DNA from: Chitinophagaceae bacterium
Lineage (GTDB): Bacteria; Bacteroidota; Bacteroidia; Chitinophagales; Chitinophagaceae
NCBI GenBank assembly: GCA_027484165.1
Contig: JAIXWH010000102.1
Span: 31,926-95,925 of the forward strand
Length of the DNA: 64,000 nt
Reading direction: 5' to 3'
Of the stretch, positions 1 through 9,300 are shown piece by piece; within the stretch, counting starts at the first letter, position 1; the number at the start of each line of letters is the position of its first letter. A program made the translations under genes and the position numbers. The notes below the pieces were generated by a model. It saw only the letters and a list, made by a program, of their open reading frames with translations. It was not told where the DNA came from and did no database searches.

Positions 1-123
1 ATTTGAAAACTATGGGAATTGTAATGAATTGTGGTTGAGAATTATTAATCAATTTCTTAAATAATAAATTAATCTTTAAGTAAATTACCAGAGCAGTATT
101 CTTTAAAGTGTTTAAGTACTGAA

Positions 124-750
124 CTAATTTCTGATTTTTTTGTATTCATTACCAAATTTCTGAATTACATTAATAATTTTATCATCTATTTTTTTTGTAG
201 TAGGAAAAATCGATTTAAATGAAAAATTACCAGGTAAATCAATCTGAAGAATTGAAGAATCTACTTTTCCCCAAAGTAATTTAATGTGTTCTTTTTTATA
301 CCTAATATTTATACAAGAATTTAAATTATCCTCAAAAGTTTTTATATTTCCTTTAATTTCAGTAACATCATTCCCCATTTTAACTAGGGCACCGTTTTCC
401 CCTAATTTTTCTCTTGCAATTCTAGACTTATCATAACTAAGCGTTTCCAATTCTTGAATATGTCCTATAATATAATTTATAGGATTTTCTCCTTCTGTAC
501 AAACAGTTGTAAATAATACAACATCTTTGAAATAATTATTTCTTAAAGCATCATCATTATGAACAGCCTGCAAAAAACCATATTGATAACCATCATCTAG
601 AATCCTATTTTTTGAAAAATTCCATTCTTCCCAACCAAAACCATGCTGCCATTCAAAAAAAGTTCCATAATACCATGATCTGCACTTTCCATTCAATCCA
701 GATGGTTTCGCCCAATTATTATTATTAAAAGACATTTTAGCCAAATACAT
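124..750 (-). CDS. Hypothetical protein, Trp/Gly-rich N-terminus
   Basis: A protein of 208 aa; an internal ATG at about 735 (MSFNNNNWAKPSG) is a better start than the upstream one. The first 70 residues are rich in Trp, Tyr and Gly (GFGWEEWNF, then GYQYGFLQAV) and look like a compact folded domain; the rest is mixed helix and strand. I have a weak impression that the N-terminal block resembles domains attached to restriction-type proteins, but I cannot name a family. It precedes a GIY-YIG gene on the same strand, with a 166-bp gap, so they need not be one operon. Confidence 0.6.
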   Translation of the reverse strand: MYLAKMSFNNNNWAKPSGLNGKCRSWYYGTFFEWQHGFGWEEWNFSKNRILDDGYQYGFLQAVHNDDALRNNYFKDVVLFTTVCTEGENPINYIIGHIQELETLSYDKSRIAREKLGENGALVKMGNDVTEIKGNIKTFEDNLNSCINIRYKKEHIKLLWGKVDSSILQIDLPGNFSFKSIFPTTKKIDDKIINVIQKFGNEYKKIRN

Positions 751-916
751 AATTTTATATTTAAATCTTTAAATTAAAATCACCTTTTTTTGTAAGTAGT
801 TTGATCATCTTATTCCAAAAAAGCATCATTTAGTTTTTCATTATTAAAATTTTTATTTAAAAATCTCTTGTTTAGAAAAAAATAGATGAGTAGGTATAAT
901 CTTTGTTTTTAAAATA

Positions 917-1387
917 TTAAAACGAATTATTTAATAATGGTAATCGAGCATTTTGTTTATAATACTTATAAAGCAATAATGACTCTATATATGATGGTGG
1001 CTCTCCGGGTAAGGTGTACATCACATAAAATTTTAAGCGATCAATATTATTTTCATTCATAAATTTTTTAACGTAATCATTTGTTTGAACATCTTTTTTT
1101 GTTTCAATGTCTTTGCATCTTGAAGCCTTGAGTCTTTCATTAAGAGAATGATTACCAAAAGTGCCATCAGTATTTATTTTACCTGCCATCCCAATATAGT
1201 AAACTTCGCTTGTTATATCGTCAACCCAAACATATATTCCAACTAGATTTTCTACATTTTCATTAATAATTTCATTGTATCTTTTCCGACCATTTTCCTG
1301 ATTGAAAATATTTCTATCAATATTAAAACTCACCATAGGTAAACTTACATATGTTCTAATTATTTCTTGAATTGTAACTATATTCAT
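917..1387 (-). CDS. GIY-YIG domain protein
   Basis: A protein of 156 aa. The block LVGIYVWVDD followed by EVYYIGMAG at about residues 48-68 is the GIY...YIG signature of the GIY-YIG nuclease fold. An Arg follows in LNERLKASR, where the family has its conserved Arg, and a Glu in PSYIESLLL could be the metal-binding Glu. Proteins of this type are small DNA nucleases, stand-alone or linked to mobile elements. The target is unknown. No partner domain is present, so a nicking or restriction-like role is inference only. Confidence 0.7.
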   Translation of the reverse strand: MNIVTIQEIIRTYVSLPMVSFNIDRNIFNQENGRKRYNEIINENVENLVGIYVWVDDITSEVYYIGMAGKINTDGTFGNHSLNERLKASRCKDIETKKDVQTNDYVKKFMNENNIDRLKFYVMYTLPGEPPSYIESLLLYKYYKQNARLPLLNNSF

Positions 1388-1439
1388 TTAGTTTAAGTTT
1401 TTAAAATAATTTAATTAAAATTAAAATTTTTTATATTTT

Positions 1440-2063
1440 CTACCTAATTTTTTCCACCTCCACCCTCACTCCTAGCCTAAATAATTCCTCAACAAAATCA
1501 ACTTGCTTTGCGCTGTTTATAATCAACTGTCCTATAATATCAAGAGAGTTTGTTTTGTCGGTTATCACTTCTCCATTTGAGTTTATAAAAACTGAAACCG
1601 CAGGTATGGATATTTCATTTACATCTATAAACACATTCACATTTTCAATGTAAAACGATTCATATTTTTTATCCGTAAGTGCCTGATTGATTGCTTGGCA
1701 ATCAACATCATTCATTTCCTTTGGCGCAACTGCCGTTAAAAAACTATGGAATAAAGTAACATCAGGAAAAGTTGACAATGAAAGATGCACCCTTTCTGTT
1801 TGATTATTTCGCTCATTAGTTTCCATGAGGTCATAGAAAAAAACAATACTCTTATCATAGTTGTCCTTAAATAAAAGCACTTCGGTTTTATTTTGATACT
1901 CCTCCGAAAAATCAAACTCATCCAAAGAAATATAATTTACCCTCCAATCTATGATATCCAATTCATCATCAGGCAAATTTTCTAAAAACACAGCGTATTG
2001 CTCATTGGCAAGTTGGCAAAGCTGCAAGCAATTATCTATGGTGGCGGTAACTTCTTGTAACAT
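1440..2063 (-). CDS. Hypothetical acidic cytosolic protein
   Basis: A protein of 207 aa without signal peptide or membrane segment. It is rich in Asp, Glu and Asn, with alternating strands such as SVFINSNGEVI near the C-terminus. I do not recognise the family. It ends 52 bp upstream of the GIY-YIG gene start and faces the plus-strand cluster at 2193, with a shared AT-rich promoter region at 2064-2192. Confidence 0.6.
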   Translation of the reverse strand: MLQEVTATIDNCLQLCQLANEQYAVFLENLPDDELDIIDWRVNYISLDEFDFSEEYQNKTEVLLFKDNYDKSIVFFYDLMETNERNNQTERVHLSLSTFPDVTLFHSFLTAVAPKEMNDVDCQAINQALTDKKYESFYIENVNVFIDVNEISIPAVSVFINSNGEVITDKTNSLDIIGQLIINSAKQVDFVEELFRLGVRVEVEKIR

Positions 2064-2192
2064 ATCGGGACAAATATAGAAGTCTTGGTTGTAAACTATT
2101 TACAAACTAAAATTCTTTAATTAAAATATGAGATTATAAATAGAATACAAAGTGAAAATCTAGGTTTGTACCCAAACTAAAAAACTCATTCT

Positions 2193-2549
2193 ATGCTAAA
2201 AAACATCTTAATGATTGCTGCTTTAATTGGCGCTTGCTTCTTTCCAAAAGTTGAACTGGTATCTGGTGGAATTGGCACTGACCCGATCAGATTGGGAGGA
2301 ATTTGTCAATTGTATATCTTTTTTTCAATTCTCTATTTTATTTATAAAAGAAGAGATATCCCCTTTTATGGAAAATTGTGGACGGGGATTTCTCTGTTCT
2401 TCACTATTTTATTTGCGACCTTATTAGGTGGTTATATCAAAGAGAAGTGGAAACAAAAAGAATATGGTTCAGCATTCCTGGCATTTATGATTCCGTTTTT
2501 ATGGTTTATCAATAAGTTGGAAAAATCTGAAAAGCAATTAAAAAAGTAA
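2193..2549 (+). CDS. Small polytopic membrane protein
   Basis: A protein of 118 aa with about four hydrophobic stretches (residues 1-20, 33-50, 62-82 and 92-106), a Lys-rich loop near residues 84-90 and a Lys-rich C-terminus. It is first of three plus-strand genes packed with gaps of 3 bp each (2193-3422), a clear operon. No family recognised. Confidence 0.55.
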   Translation: MLKNILMIAALIGACFFPKVELVSGGIGTDPIRLGGICQLYIFFSILYFIYKRRDIPFYGKLWTGISLFFTILFATLLGGYIKEKWKQKEYGSAFLAFMIPFLWFINKLEKSEKQLKK

Positions 2550-2552
2550 TCT

Positions 2553-3110
2553 ATGCAAACACTCATTATTCACCCGGAAGACAAATCCACCGATTTTCTT
2601 TGTCCCATTTATGAAGGAATTAAAGACAAAAAAGTAATCAGAGGTGGCATTTCAAAAAAAGAATTGCACAAAGCAGTTGTGTCGCATCACAGAATTATGA
2701 TGTTGGGACATGGTTCTCCGTTGGGGTTATTTGCTGTTGGTAAATTTAAAGACGAAAAAATGATGTCTTATATTATTGACTCCTCATTTGTTGAGGCGTT
2801 GAAAAATAAAGACAATGTATTCATTTGGTGTCATGCAGATCAGTTTGTAAATCAACATCAGTTAAGTGGATTCTATTCCGGGATGTTTATTTCGGAGGAA
2901 ATTGAAGCCATGATGTATGAATTTGATGTGAGCGAGGAAATAATAGATCAATCAAATCATTCCTTTAGTTCTATAGTGGCAAAATGTGTTAATGAACCCT
3001 CTCTTGTTATACATCATCATGTAAGAAATGAATATGGTGAACTCGCATTAAATAATCCTATTGCAAAATACAATCACGACAGATTAAACTATAAACCCCT
3101 AAAATTTTAA
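2553..3110 (+). CDS. Hypothetical protein with possible caspase/CHAT-like His-Cys pair
   Basis: A protein of 185 aa, cytosolic. Two blocks suggest a caspase-like hydrolase: MMLGHGSPLGLF at about residues 50-61 (His-Gly after a hydrophobic strand) and NVFIWCHADQF at about 88-98 (strand ending in Cys). This order and spacing resemble the His-Cys dyad of caspase/CHAT folds, but the protein is short and other family hallmarks are not obvious. It sits between a membrane protein and a secreted protein in a three-gene operon. The function is not known; the enzymatic idea is inference. Confidence 0.55.
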   Translation: MQTLIIHPEDKSTDFLCPIYEGIKDKKVIRGGISKKELHKAVVSHHRIMMLGHGSPLGLFAVGKFKDEKMMSYIIDSSFVEALKNKDNVFIWCHADQFVNQHQLSGFYSGMFISEEIEAMMYEFDVSEEIIDQSNHSFSSIVAKCVNEPSLVIHHHVRNEYGELALNNPIAKYNHDRLNYKPLKF

Positions 3111-3113
3111 ATC

Positions 3114-3422
3114 ATGAAAATTAACAAAATAATCTTGTTATTATTAATGCTGTCTGGATCAGCTTATGCTCAGGAGAAATATACTTTATACAGTATTCCT
3201 CATTATGATTCCCTTGGCAACCTTTATACTGTAAAGAAAACATATGACCATTTACCTACTACCGAAGATTCTGCAGCTTTCCGGATAGAAAGTACTAAAT
3301 CGATATTAGAAATGATGGATGACAATTTAAAACCGACAAAAACAAAAGAGTCTTATAATAAACCCCAATTAAAAAGCAGAAGGAAAAAATACCCAATAAA
3401 AAATATCAAAAGTAAAACATGA
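3114..3422 (+). CDS. Small secreted protein
   Basis: A protein of 102 aa with a good Sec signal peptide (KINKIILLLLMLSGSAYAQ, likely cleaved after AYA). The mature part is hydrophilic and ends in a strongly basic tail rich in Lys and Arg. It is the last gene of the 2193-3422 operon. No family recognised. Confidence 0.5.
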   Translation: MKINKIILLLLMLSGSAYAQEKYTLYSIPHYDSLGNLYTVKKTYDHLPTTEDSAAFRIESTKSILEMMDDNLKPTKTKESYNKPQLKSRRKKYPIKNIKSKT

Positions 3423-3464
3423 TATATACATATAGAATCTGAAAAAGCTGATCAAAACTTTGAA

Positions 3465-3518
3465 AAGTGACTGCTCAGTATATTTTCTCGTGTAAACCTG
3501 CAAATAAGTGACTGCTCA
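3465..3518. repeat. Direct repeat AAGTGACTGCTCA, two copies
   Basis: The 13-mer AAGTGACTGCTCA occurs at 3465-3477 and 3506-3518. The surrounding gene-free stretch 3423-3697 also holds two copies of AGAATCTGA and several CGTG/CACG half-sites. It could be a regulatory region or the scar of a lost insertion. No gene seen in this stretch. Confidence 0.5.
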
Positions 3519-3697
3519 AAATCGATAGATTTCTTTGTTTTATCGTATAATTGTCGTGGAAACACGCAAAATATCGATATTTTGGGTTTTAGAATCTGAT
3601 TGTGAGAATACACGATATTTCGCTAGGTGAGAATTCGTGGATTTGACGGAATATCACGAGAAATATAGTGATTTGTAACTTTTTGACACAATTATTA

Positions 3698-4291
3698 CTA
3701 CCAATCTTTTTGTTGACTTGGTATTTTGTCATTTGATAAAAAATCTTTTAAAGTTTGATTTAAAAAATTAAACTCTTTAGGTATATTTTCAACATAAAAT
3801 CTAAACATTTTTTTAGATCCTCCATCTTCATTAAAATATACATTCATCATTTCAGGATTTTCTTCCACTTGTTTTGGTGTGGGTAAACCCACATCATACC
3901 AACCTCCTGAAGAATATTGTGACGGCTTTAGATAATGTTTTAATTCAATAACATCAAACTTGTATTTTCCTTCTTTGAAGGAAATTTCAATTTGGTAAGT
4001 TGATAAATCACAATCCATTAAACCTAAAACTTTTGTACAAAGCATATACTTGTTTGACCCCTCAAATCGGATATATTCATTTTCGATTTTTGCCTTAATT
4101 ACCTCATTTGGATTTTTATAAGTTACAGAAATCCAATCGAGTGCTTTTTTATACAAATCTGATTGAGATTTCCCCTCAATTTTTGATACTATATAATCTG
4201 TAAAACCTTTTTTTGTGAATGTAAAAGTTGTGTCTTGACTATAAGAATTAAAGTAGATTGAGAACAAAAGAAAAGCTAACAAATATTTCAT
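3698..4291 (-). CDS. Secreted hypothetical protein with DUF4468-like layout
   Basis: A protein of 197 aa with an N-terminal signal peptide (MKYLLAFLLFSIYFNSYSQ). The mature part has a pattern of a helical segment (KSQSDLYKKALDWI) followed by strands such as YEFDVIEL, which recalls the Bacteroidota envelope family with DUF4468-like domains. This assignment is weak. It is transcribed alone, away from 3422 and with its own upstream AT-rich region. Confidence 0.55.
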   Translation of the reverse strand: MKYLLAFLLFSIYFNSYSQDTTFTFTKKGFTDYIVSKIEGKSQSDLYKKALDWISVTYKNPNEVIKAKIENEYIRFEGSNKYMLCTKVLGLMDCDLSTYQIEISFKEGKYKFDVIELKHYLKPSQYSSGGWYDVGLPTPKQVEENPEMMNVYFNEDGGSKKMFRFYVENIPKEFNFLNQTLKDFLSNDKIPSQQKDW

Positions 4292-4437
4292 GATTTTTTA
4301 TTTCAAAAATATTCATAGCTGAATAGGAATAATATAACAATTTATATTCGTGCGAATTTTCAATATAAATGCGACCAACTCAAAGCATTTTCAAAAAAGT
4401 GGTGTCATAAAAGTTAAATAAATTCTCTCCAAAAAAT

Positions 4438-7182
4438 TTATTCATTATCATCTCTCCCCCAAAAATCACCCCAACTTATCCAGCCTTTATCTGAATAATA
4501 TTGATATGGGTTACGTGGAATATCATCAGGCTTATTACCAGAACGACAGAATGAGTGCCAATCTTTAGTATTCTTGATTTTAAATGCTTTTATTTTTTTC
4601 TTTGCATTATGATAGTCAATAAATATTTTTTCTTGATTTGAAATAATACCTGAACCTAAAAAATCCCCCCAACTCTTCCACCCTTTTTCAAGATAATACT
4701 TATCAGGATTAGCAGGTATATTAATTTGTCTTTTTTTCTTAGAGTAGTCTCTCCATTCTTTGTTAGATTTCAATCCTTCCCTACTAACAATTTCTTTTGC
4801 TTCTATATAGGATAAAAATTTTATGTTTCTTTCATTATTGTTACCCAAAAAATCGCCCCAACTAATCCAACCTTTATCTTTATATATTTTAGATGGATTT
4901 CCCGGAATTTCTTTTGGTCGATTACTTTTTGAATACAATCTCCATTGTTTATTATTTATTAACTTTTGACTTCTCACGATGCTCCTCGCCTCTTCAAATG
5001 ATATATAATTAATTTCTCTAAAATTGTTTGTCCCAAAAAAATTAGGCCAATTCTTCCATCCTACATTTCTATAAATAACGTGAGGATGAGATGGAAAATC
5101 AACTGGTAAATTTTGAGTAGCATGTGCATTTTTAAATTCGGAAACAGAATTAATATTCTTATTCTTAATCACACTTTTCGCCTCCTCAAAAGGCATCCAA
5201 CTCAATTTCGCCAACTTATCCCAAGCTTTCAATTGAAGCGAATCCATCAAATCGATTTCACTGATATTTTCAATGATAGCTTCATCAATATCAAATTGTA
5301 CCAATCCACTTTTTGAAGATTGTGACTTCCCTTTTTTACTAACCTCTCTGAAATATTCTATGATACGTTCATCGTTTGATGCTAAGGCTCTGAGGGTTGT
5401 CAATATTTCTTTAAATTCCGCACTCTCTATTATTTCTTCCTTTGTTTTGGATTTAGTAAACACTGGAAGAATCACATAACCAAATTGCTTCCCTTCTTTT
5501 TTACGCAAGGCTCGCCCTACTGCCTGTACAATATCAACTGTACTTTTTCGGGGGTCGGCAAACAATACACAATCTATATTAGGCACGTCCACACCTTCGG
5601 TCAAACATTTGGCATTGGTAATGATGGCTTTATTCGAAGTAGCAAATTCATTTACGATTTTACTTCTTTGGGAAGTTGGCATTGCGCCTGATACGTGAAA
5701 TGAATCTATCTTTTTAAATTGAGGAAAGGCTTTACTAAAAAGAGTTTGGCTTTGCTCAAATGCTTCTGCTTTTTTTATGCTGGAATGAAATGTTACTGCA
5801 TGATGAATCGGGAATTGCTTCATCGCTTTTCGCAATGCAACCATGGATGCCAGTGTTCTCGCTTCTGTTTCTTTATCCCATTCTTTGCCTTCTGGTTTTA
5901 CAAATGCATTCTTTTCAATAATTTCTTTTACCTCTTTATCCGATATAAATAAGGTTATGATTTTATAGTCAGAAAGTATCCCTTCGTTGATAGCCTCTTT
6001 AAAAGGCATTTGAGTAAATGTTTCGCCATACACCTCAACATCATCCATACTCAAGATATTCTCAGAAGAACCGGCATATCTTCTTTCCGTAGCGGTCATA
6101 AATATCCGCTTGTCAATTTTGATGTTTTTATCAAACAATAAATAACTGAACAATTTTCCCTGGTCACCCACTGTTTTATGGGCTTCATCCATTATCCCCA
6201 AATCAAACTTGGCTTTGGCAATTTTAGCAGCTTCCGCAATGGTTTTACCAGATTGATAGGTAGTAAAAATAACCGTCTTCTTGTTCTTATTGGTTTTTAT
6301 CCAATTCGCAATAAAATTCTTGTCGGTTATACATGGTACTCCAATTTCATTGGTATGCACTACAACATCATCGTTCTTTCCAATTCCCTCATCACTGCAA
6401 ACACAAAGCCATTCTATTTTCTGTTTATTAGCAACAGATTCACGCAAATACACTTCCAATGTTTGTTTTACCAATGAAAGTGAAGGCACTGCAACAATAG
6501 TACTCTGTGAGTCTAGTTCTTGTTTAATCCAGTAGCCTGTCAAACTTTTTCCTGCACCACAAGGAAAAACAAGTTTGCCTCTTTTATTATTTTGGTTGTT
6601 AAAATGTTCTTTAGCTTCTTTCAGTGCTTTTTCCTGGTGTTTCTTCGGCTTGTAAGGTTGGTATTTGATTTCCTTCCCGACAAGTACATTTTTTACATTC
6701 GTAAAAAACTCTTTATTCAAAGAGTTCCATTCATCTGCGTTAATGAATCCAATATTTTGATTACCTCTGTAAATTTTAGCATAATCATCTGCAGTAGTGG
6801 CTACGAGGCAATAAGAAATATTTTTAGCAATACCAGTGCTTAATGATGTAAATGTAGAAATGGCACGATGAGATAGACGGCTATCTTCATCATGTAAATA
6901 TTTACATTGAACTGCCCAATATTTGCCATCTTTGGTTTCTGCAATTATATCAATACCCTGATCATTTGAAGGGAGATTCAAGATTTTAACTACAGATGCG
7001 GGAATTTCTTTTTGAAGCCAAACATTCTTTAATAAGTCTTTGTGCTTTGAGTTACAGATTAAATAATATTTTGTCAGTTGCTCAAAAGCATTTCCCTTTT
7101 CCAATTTACTTAGGTCCTTTAGTGCATTTTTAAAATCAGACCAGGAGTTAACCTTTGATATTAATGATATGAAATTGGACAT
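4438..7182 (-). CDS. Mrr-like nuclease / SF2 helicase with four C-terminal repeats
   Basis: A 914-aa restriction-type protein. Residues about 25-150 form a PD-(D/E)XK (Mrr-like) nuclease with GIDIIAETKDGKYWAVQCKY, where Asp and the QxK variant are the catalytic set. Residues about 190-620 are an SF2 translocase: Walker A FPCGAGKS, DEAH in LGIMDEAHKT, motif VI QAVGRALR. The C-terminus (about 660-914) carries four repeats of about 60 aa, each ending in a block like DKGWISWGDFLG. These match the pattern of the phage-integrase/helicase-associated repeat family and are probably DNA-reading modules. Likely a single-protein restriction or Type IV-like defence enzyme; no methylase is nearby. Confidence 0.85.
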   Translation of the reverse strand: MSNFISLISKVNSWSDFKNALKDLSKLEKGNAFEQLTKYYLICNSKHKDLLKNVWLQKEIPASVVKILNLPSNDQGIDIIAETKDGKYWAVQCKYLHDEDSRLSHRAISTFTSLSTGIAKNISYCLVATTADDYAKIYRGNQNIGFINADEWNSLNKEFFTNVKNVLVGKEIKYQPYKPKKHQEKALKEAKEHFNNQNNKRGKLVFPCGAGKSLTGYWIKQELDSQSTIVAVPSLSLVKQTLEVYLRESVANKQKIEWLCVCSDEGIGKNDDVVVHTNEIGVPCITDKNFIANWIKTNKNKKTVIFTTYQSGKTIAEAAKIAKAKFDLGIMDEAHKTVGDQGKLFSYLLFDKNIKIDKRIFMTATERRYAGSSENILSMDDVEVYGETFTQMPFKEAINEGILSDYKIITLFISDKEVKEIIEKNAFVKPEGKEWDKETEARTLASMVALRKAMKQFPIHHAVTFHSSIKKAEAFEQSQTLFSKAFPQFKKIDSFHVSGAMPTSQRSKIVNEFATSNKAIITNAKCLTEGVDVPNIDCVLFADPRKSTVDIVQAVGRALRKKEGKQFGYVILPVFTKSKTKEEIIESAEFKEILTTLRALASNDERIIEYFREVSKKGKSQSSKSGLVQFDIDEAIIENISEIDLMDSLQLKAWDKLAKLSWMPFEEAKSVIKNKNINSVSEFKNAHATQNLPVDFPSHPHVIYRNVGWKNWPNFFGTNNFREINYISFEEARSIVRSQKLINNKQWRLYSKSNRPKEIPGNPSKIYKDKGWISWGDFLGNNNERNIKFLSYIEAKEIVSREGLKSNKEWRDYSKKKRQINIPANPDKYYLEKGWKSWGDFLGSGIISNQEKIFIDYHNAKKKIKAFKIKNTKDWHSFCRSGNKPDDIPRNPYQYYSDKGWISWGDFWGRDDNE

Positions 7183-7341
7183 AATTGAATTTAGAGAATT
7201 ACCGATTTCAAATATAAAATAATTATGCTTGGTTTGAATAGATAGAGAATCAATAATTAATAGGTGTGTAAAATCAGAGAAATGATGTGTATAGAATATC
7301 TAAATGAATTTAATTAAATGTAGATAGATTTAAATTAAACT

Positions 7342-7371
7342 AGATTTATCTAAATTAATTTGGATAAATCT
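7342..7371. promoter_or_regulatory. Inverted repeat AGATTTATC / GATAAATCT
   Basis: A 9-bp perfect inverted repeat with a 12-bp spacer lies in the 237-bp AT-rich gap between the ATPase gene at 7420 and the helicase gene starting at 7182. It could act as a weak terminator for the upstream ATPase gene or an operator for the helicase gene. The surrounding 7290-7350 is a run of related TAAATT/AGATTT words. Confidence 0.4.
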
Positions 7372-7419
7372 GAATACAAAAACAGTAACATTGTTGTAGA
7401 TTAGGATATCTTTTTTCAC

Positions 7420-8715
7420 CTAACCTATTATCGAAAAACAGGCATACAACGGCAAATTAACCAACCAATCCTCTTTCCTATAATCAGACAATGAAGTTCG
7501 AATACTTATTTCCGGATTAAATTTTTGATGATACGCTTTAAGACTTTTGGCCTTTAAATTTTCTGCCGCTTTTACTTCTATCGGTATGATTTTGTTTTGA
7601 TATTGAATCAGAAAATCAATTTCAGCTGTTGCTTTTTCTGCAGACCAATAATAAACTGGCAGTTGGTCGATTGATTTTAATTGCTGTAAGACATATTGTT
7701 CTGTGATAGCACCTTTAAATTCTTCAAATAAAGATTGGTCTGCAATCAGGGTCTGAATATCAAGGTTTCCCATTGCTGCCAACAATCCTACATCCAACAA
7801 AAACAATTTGAAATCGGAAAGAACCTCATAAGCGATCAAGGGCAATCCGGGTTTGTTGCACCTATTTACCTTATGAACAATCCCTGCATCTGTTAGCCAT
7901 TTAATTGCCAATTCAAATTCTCGAGCCCTTGCTCCTTTTTTTAAGTTGCCATAAATAAATTTTCTGTTTTCTTTTGCCAGTTGCGAGGGAAGTGACTGCC
8001 ACACAAGTCTTATTCTTGGAACAATTTCGTGTGATGCATGTTTTGAAAAATCCTGTTCGTATGCTGATAAAATATTCAATTGCTTTTCTCTGACTTTTTT
8101 AAAATCCTTTTCATTGACATAAGTTAAAACCGCCTCTGGCATTCCACCAACATAATAATACTGTTTTAATAATTCAATGTACTTTGTTTTGAAACCGGTT
8201 ATTAAATCCCATTGCTTTTTATGCAATAGTTCTAATAACTGTGATTCATTAACCGCCAACAAAAATTCCGAGAAATTCAAAGGATGCAAATCTAAAAAAT
8301 CAACTTTACCCACAGGAAACGACCTGTTCTTATGCAATGCAACTCCTAACAAAGAACCTGCTGCTACAATATGATATTGATTCGCATTTTCTTGAAAATA
8401 TTTTAAAGAAGTAATAGCGGCCTCACACTCTTGAATTTCATCCAAGATTATCAGGGTCTCCTCTGGAATAATGTCGGTTCCTGATTCAATTTTCAGAGCC
8501 ATAATAAGCTTATCTGTTTCAAAGCCACTTTCAAAAATACCATGAAGTGAAAGTGCTGTTTCAAAATTGACATAGGCAATATTCTTGTAGTGAGATTTAC
8601 CAAACTCTTTCATGAGCCAGGTCTTACCTACCTGTCTTGCACCTCGGATAATGAGTGGCTTTCTATCAGTTTTATTTTTCCAATTAATCAAGTTTTGAAG
8701 TAATTCTCTTTGCAT
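7420..8715 (-). CDS. AAA ATPase with DUF4143 C-terminal domain (copy 1)
   Basis: A 431-aa protein of the archaeal-type ATPase family. It starts MQRELLQNLINWKNK, then Walker A in IIRGARQVGKTWLM (residues about 22-35), Walker B in LIILDEIQE (about 85-93), and a sensor block HIVAAGSLLG. The C-terminal half has the DUF4143 signature including VYYWSAEKATAEIDFLIQ and IPIEVKAAENLKAKSL, a nuclease-like PD-(D/E)XK core (EIDF...EVK). It is one of three such genes within 6.5 kb. The family is common in Bacteroidota and archaea; its cellular role is not firmly known. Confidence 0.9.
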   Translation of the reverse strand: MQRELLQNLINWKNKTDRKPLIIRGARQVGKTWLMKEFGKSHYKNIAYVNFETALSLHGIFESGFETDKLIMALKIESGTDIIPEETLIILDEIQECEAAITSLKYFQENANQYHIVAAGSLLGVALHKNRSFPVGKVDFLDLHPLNFSEFLLAVNESQLLELLHKKQWDLITGFKTKYIELLKQYYYVGGMPEAVLTYVNEKDFKKVREKQLNILSAYEQDFSKHASHEIVPRIRLVWQSLPSQLAKENRKFIYGNLKKGARAREFELAIKWLTDAGIVHKVNRCNKPGLPLIAYEVLSDFKLFLLDVGLLAAMGNLDIQTLIADQSLFEEFKGAITEQYVLQQLKSIDQLPVYYWSAEKATAEIDFLIQYQNKIIPIEVKAAENLKAKSLKAYHQKFNPEISIRTSLSDYRKEDWLVNLPLYACFSIIG

Positions 8716-8737
8716 ATCGTTTGTATTATGTGTGCTA

Positions 8738-8769
8738 AATTACACTTTTTCGTTTGAATAAATGTAATT
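8738..8769. promoter_or_regulatory. Inverted repeat upstream of DUF4143 ATPase copy 1
   Basis: AATTACA (8738-8744) and TGTAATT (8763-8769) form an inverted repeat with an 18-bp spacer, 22 bp upstream of the start codon of the 7420-8715 gene. It is at the position expected for an operator overlapping the promoter. Confidence 0.4.
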
Positions 8770-8955
8770 GTAAACAAAAAAACAAACGTAAATATGAAAG
8801 AAGAGTATATTTTTTATTTTATAATTTATAATTCACAGTAAAAATTGACTTATTATCTAGTTCTCAAATTCCAGCTTTAAACCAAAAGCATAAATAATGC
8901 AGGTTTGCAGAGAAACGAAAAGCATAGCATTGCAATAACTATTACCTTAAATTAT

Positions 8956-9300
8956 CTAAGAATTTACTTCCGAATTTTTATCATTCTCAATTTTTGTATT
9001 CTGATTACTTATAGAAGTATCAGACTCTGGCTTAACAAACGATTGATTACTAAACCCATTAATTGCTATACGTTGACTTTCATTTTCCAATCGGAGTTTT
9101 AAATTTTGCTTTCTGATATTAGAGATAATGGTCTGAGTATGGTTATATTGAATAAAATATACTATTACACCTCCAACAACAATTCCAGTTAAAATTCCTG
9201 CTATTAAATAATTGCTGTTTGAGCTTTTTACATTTTGCTTCAGTTGATAGTTACTTGTCAGATGATTTACTATCATAGCATTAGAATAATTCATTTTCAT
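8956..9300 (-). CDS. Small single-pass membrane protein
   Basis: A protein of 114 aa (start may be Met3 or Met9). One clear membrane helix lies at about residues 31-50 (YLIAGILTGIVVGGVIVYFI), followed by a coiled-coil-prone basic stretch and an Asn/Ser/Glu-rich tail. It overlaps the end of the upstream gene (9281-9718) by 20 bp, so the two are translationally coupled. The gene-free stretch 8770-8955 holds nothing I recognise. Confidence 0.55.
   Translation of the reverse strand: MKMNYSNAMIVNHLTSNYQLKQNVKSSNSNYLIAGILTGIVVGGVIVYFIQYNHTQTIISNIRKQNLKLRLENESQRIAINGFSNQSFVKPESDTSISNQNTKIENDKNSEVNS

Noticed and set aside
5113..6843. Plus-strand open frames opposite the helicase gene
   Set aside because: They run antisense to a well-supported 914-aa gene and show no protein-like composition.
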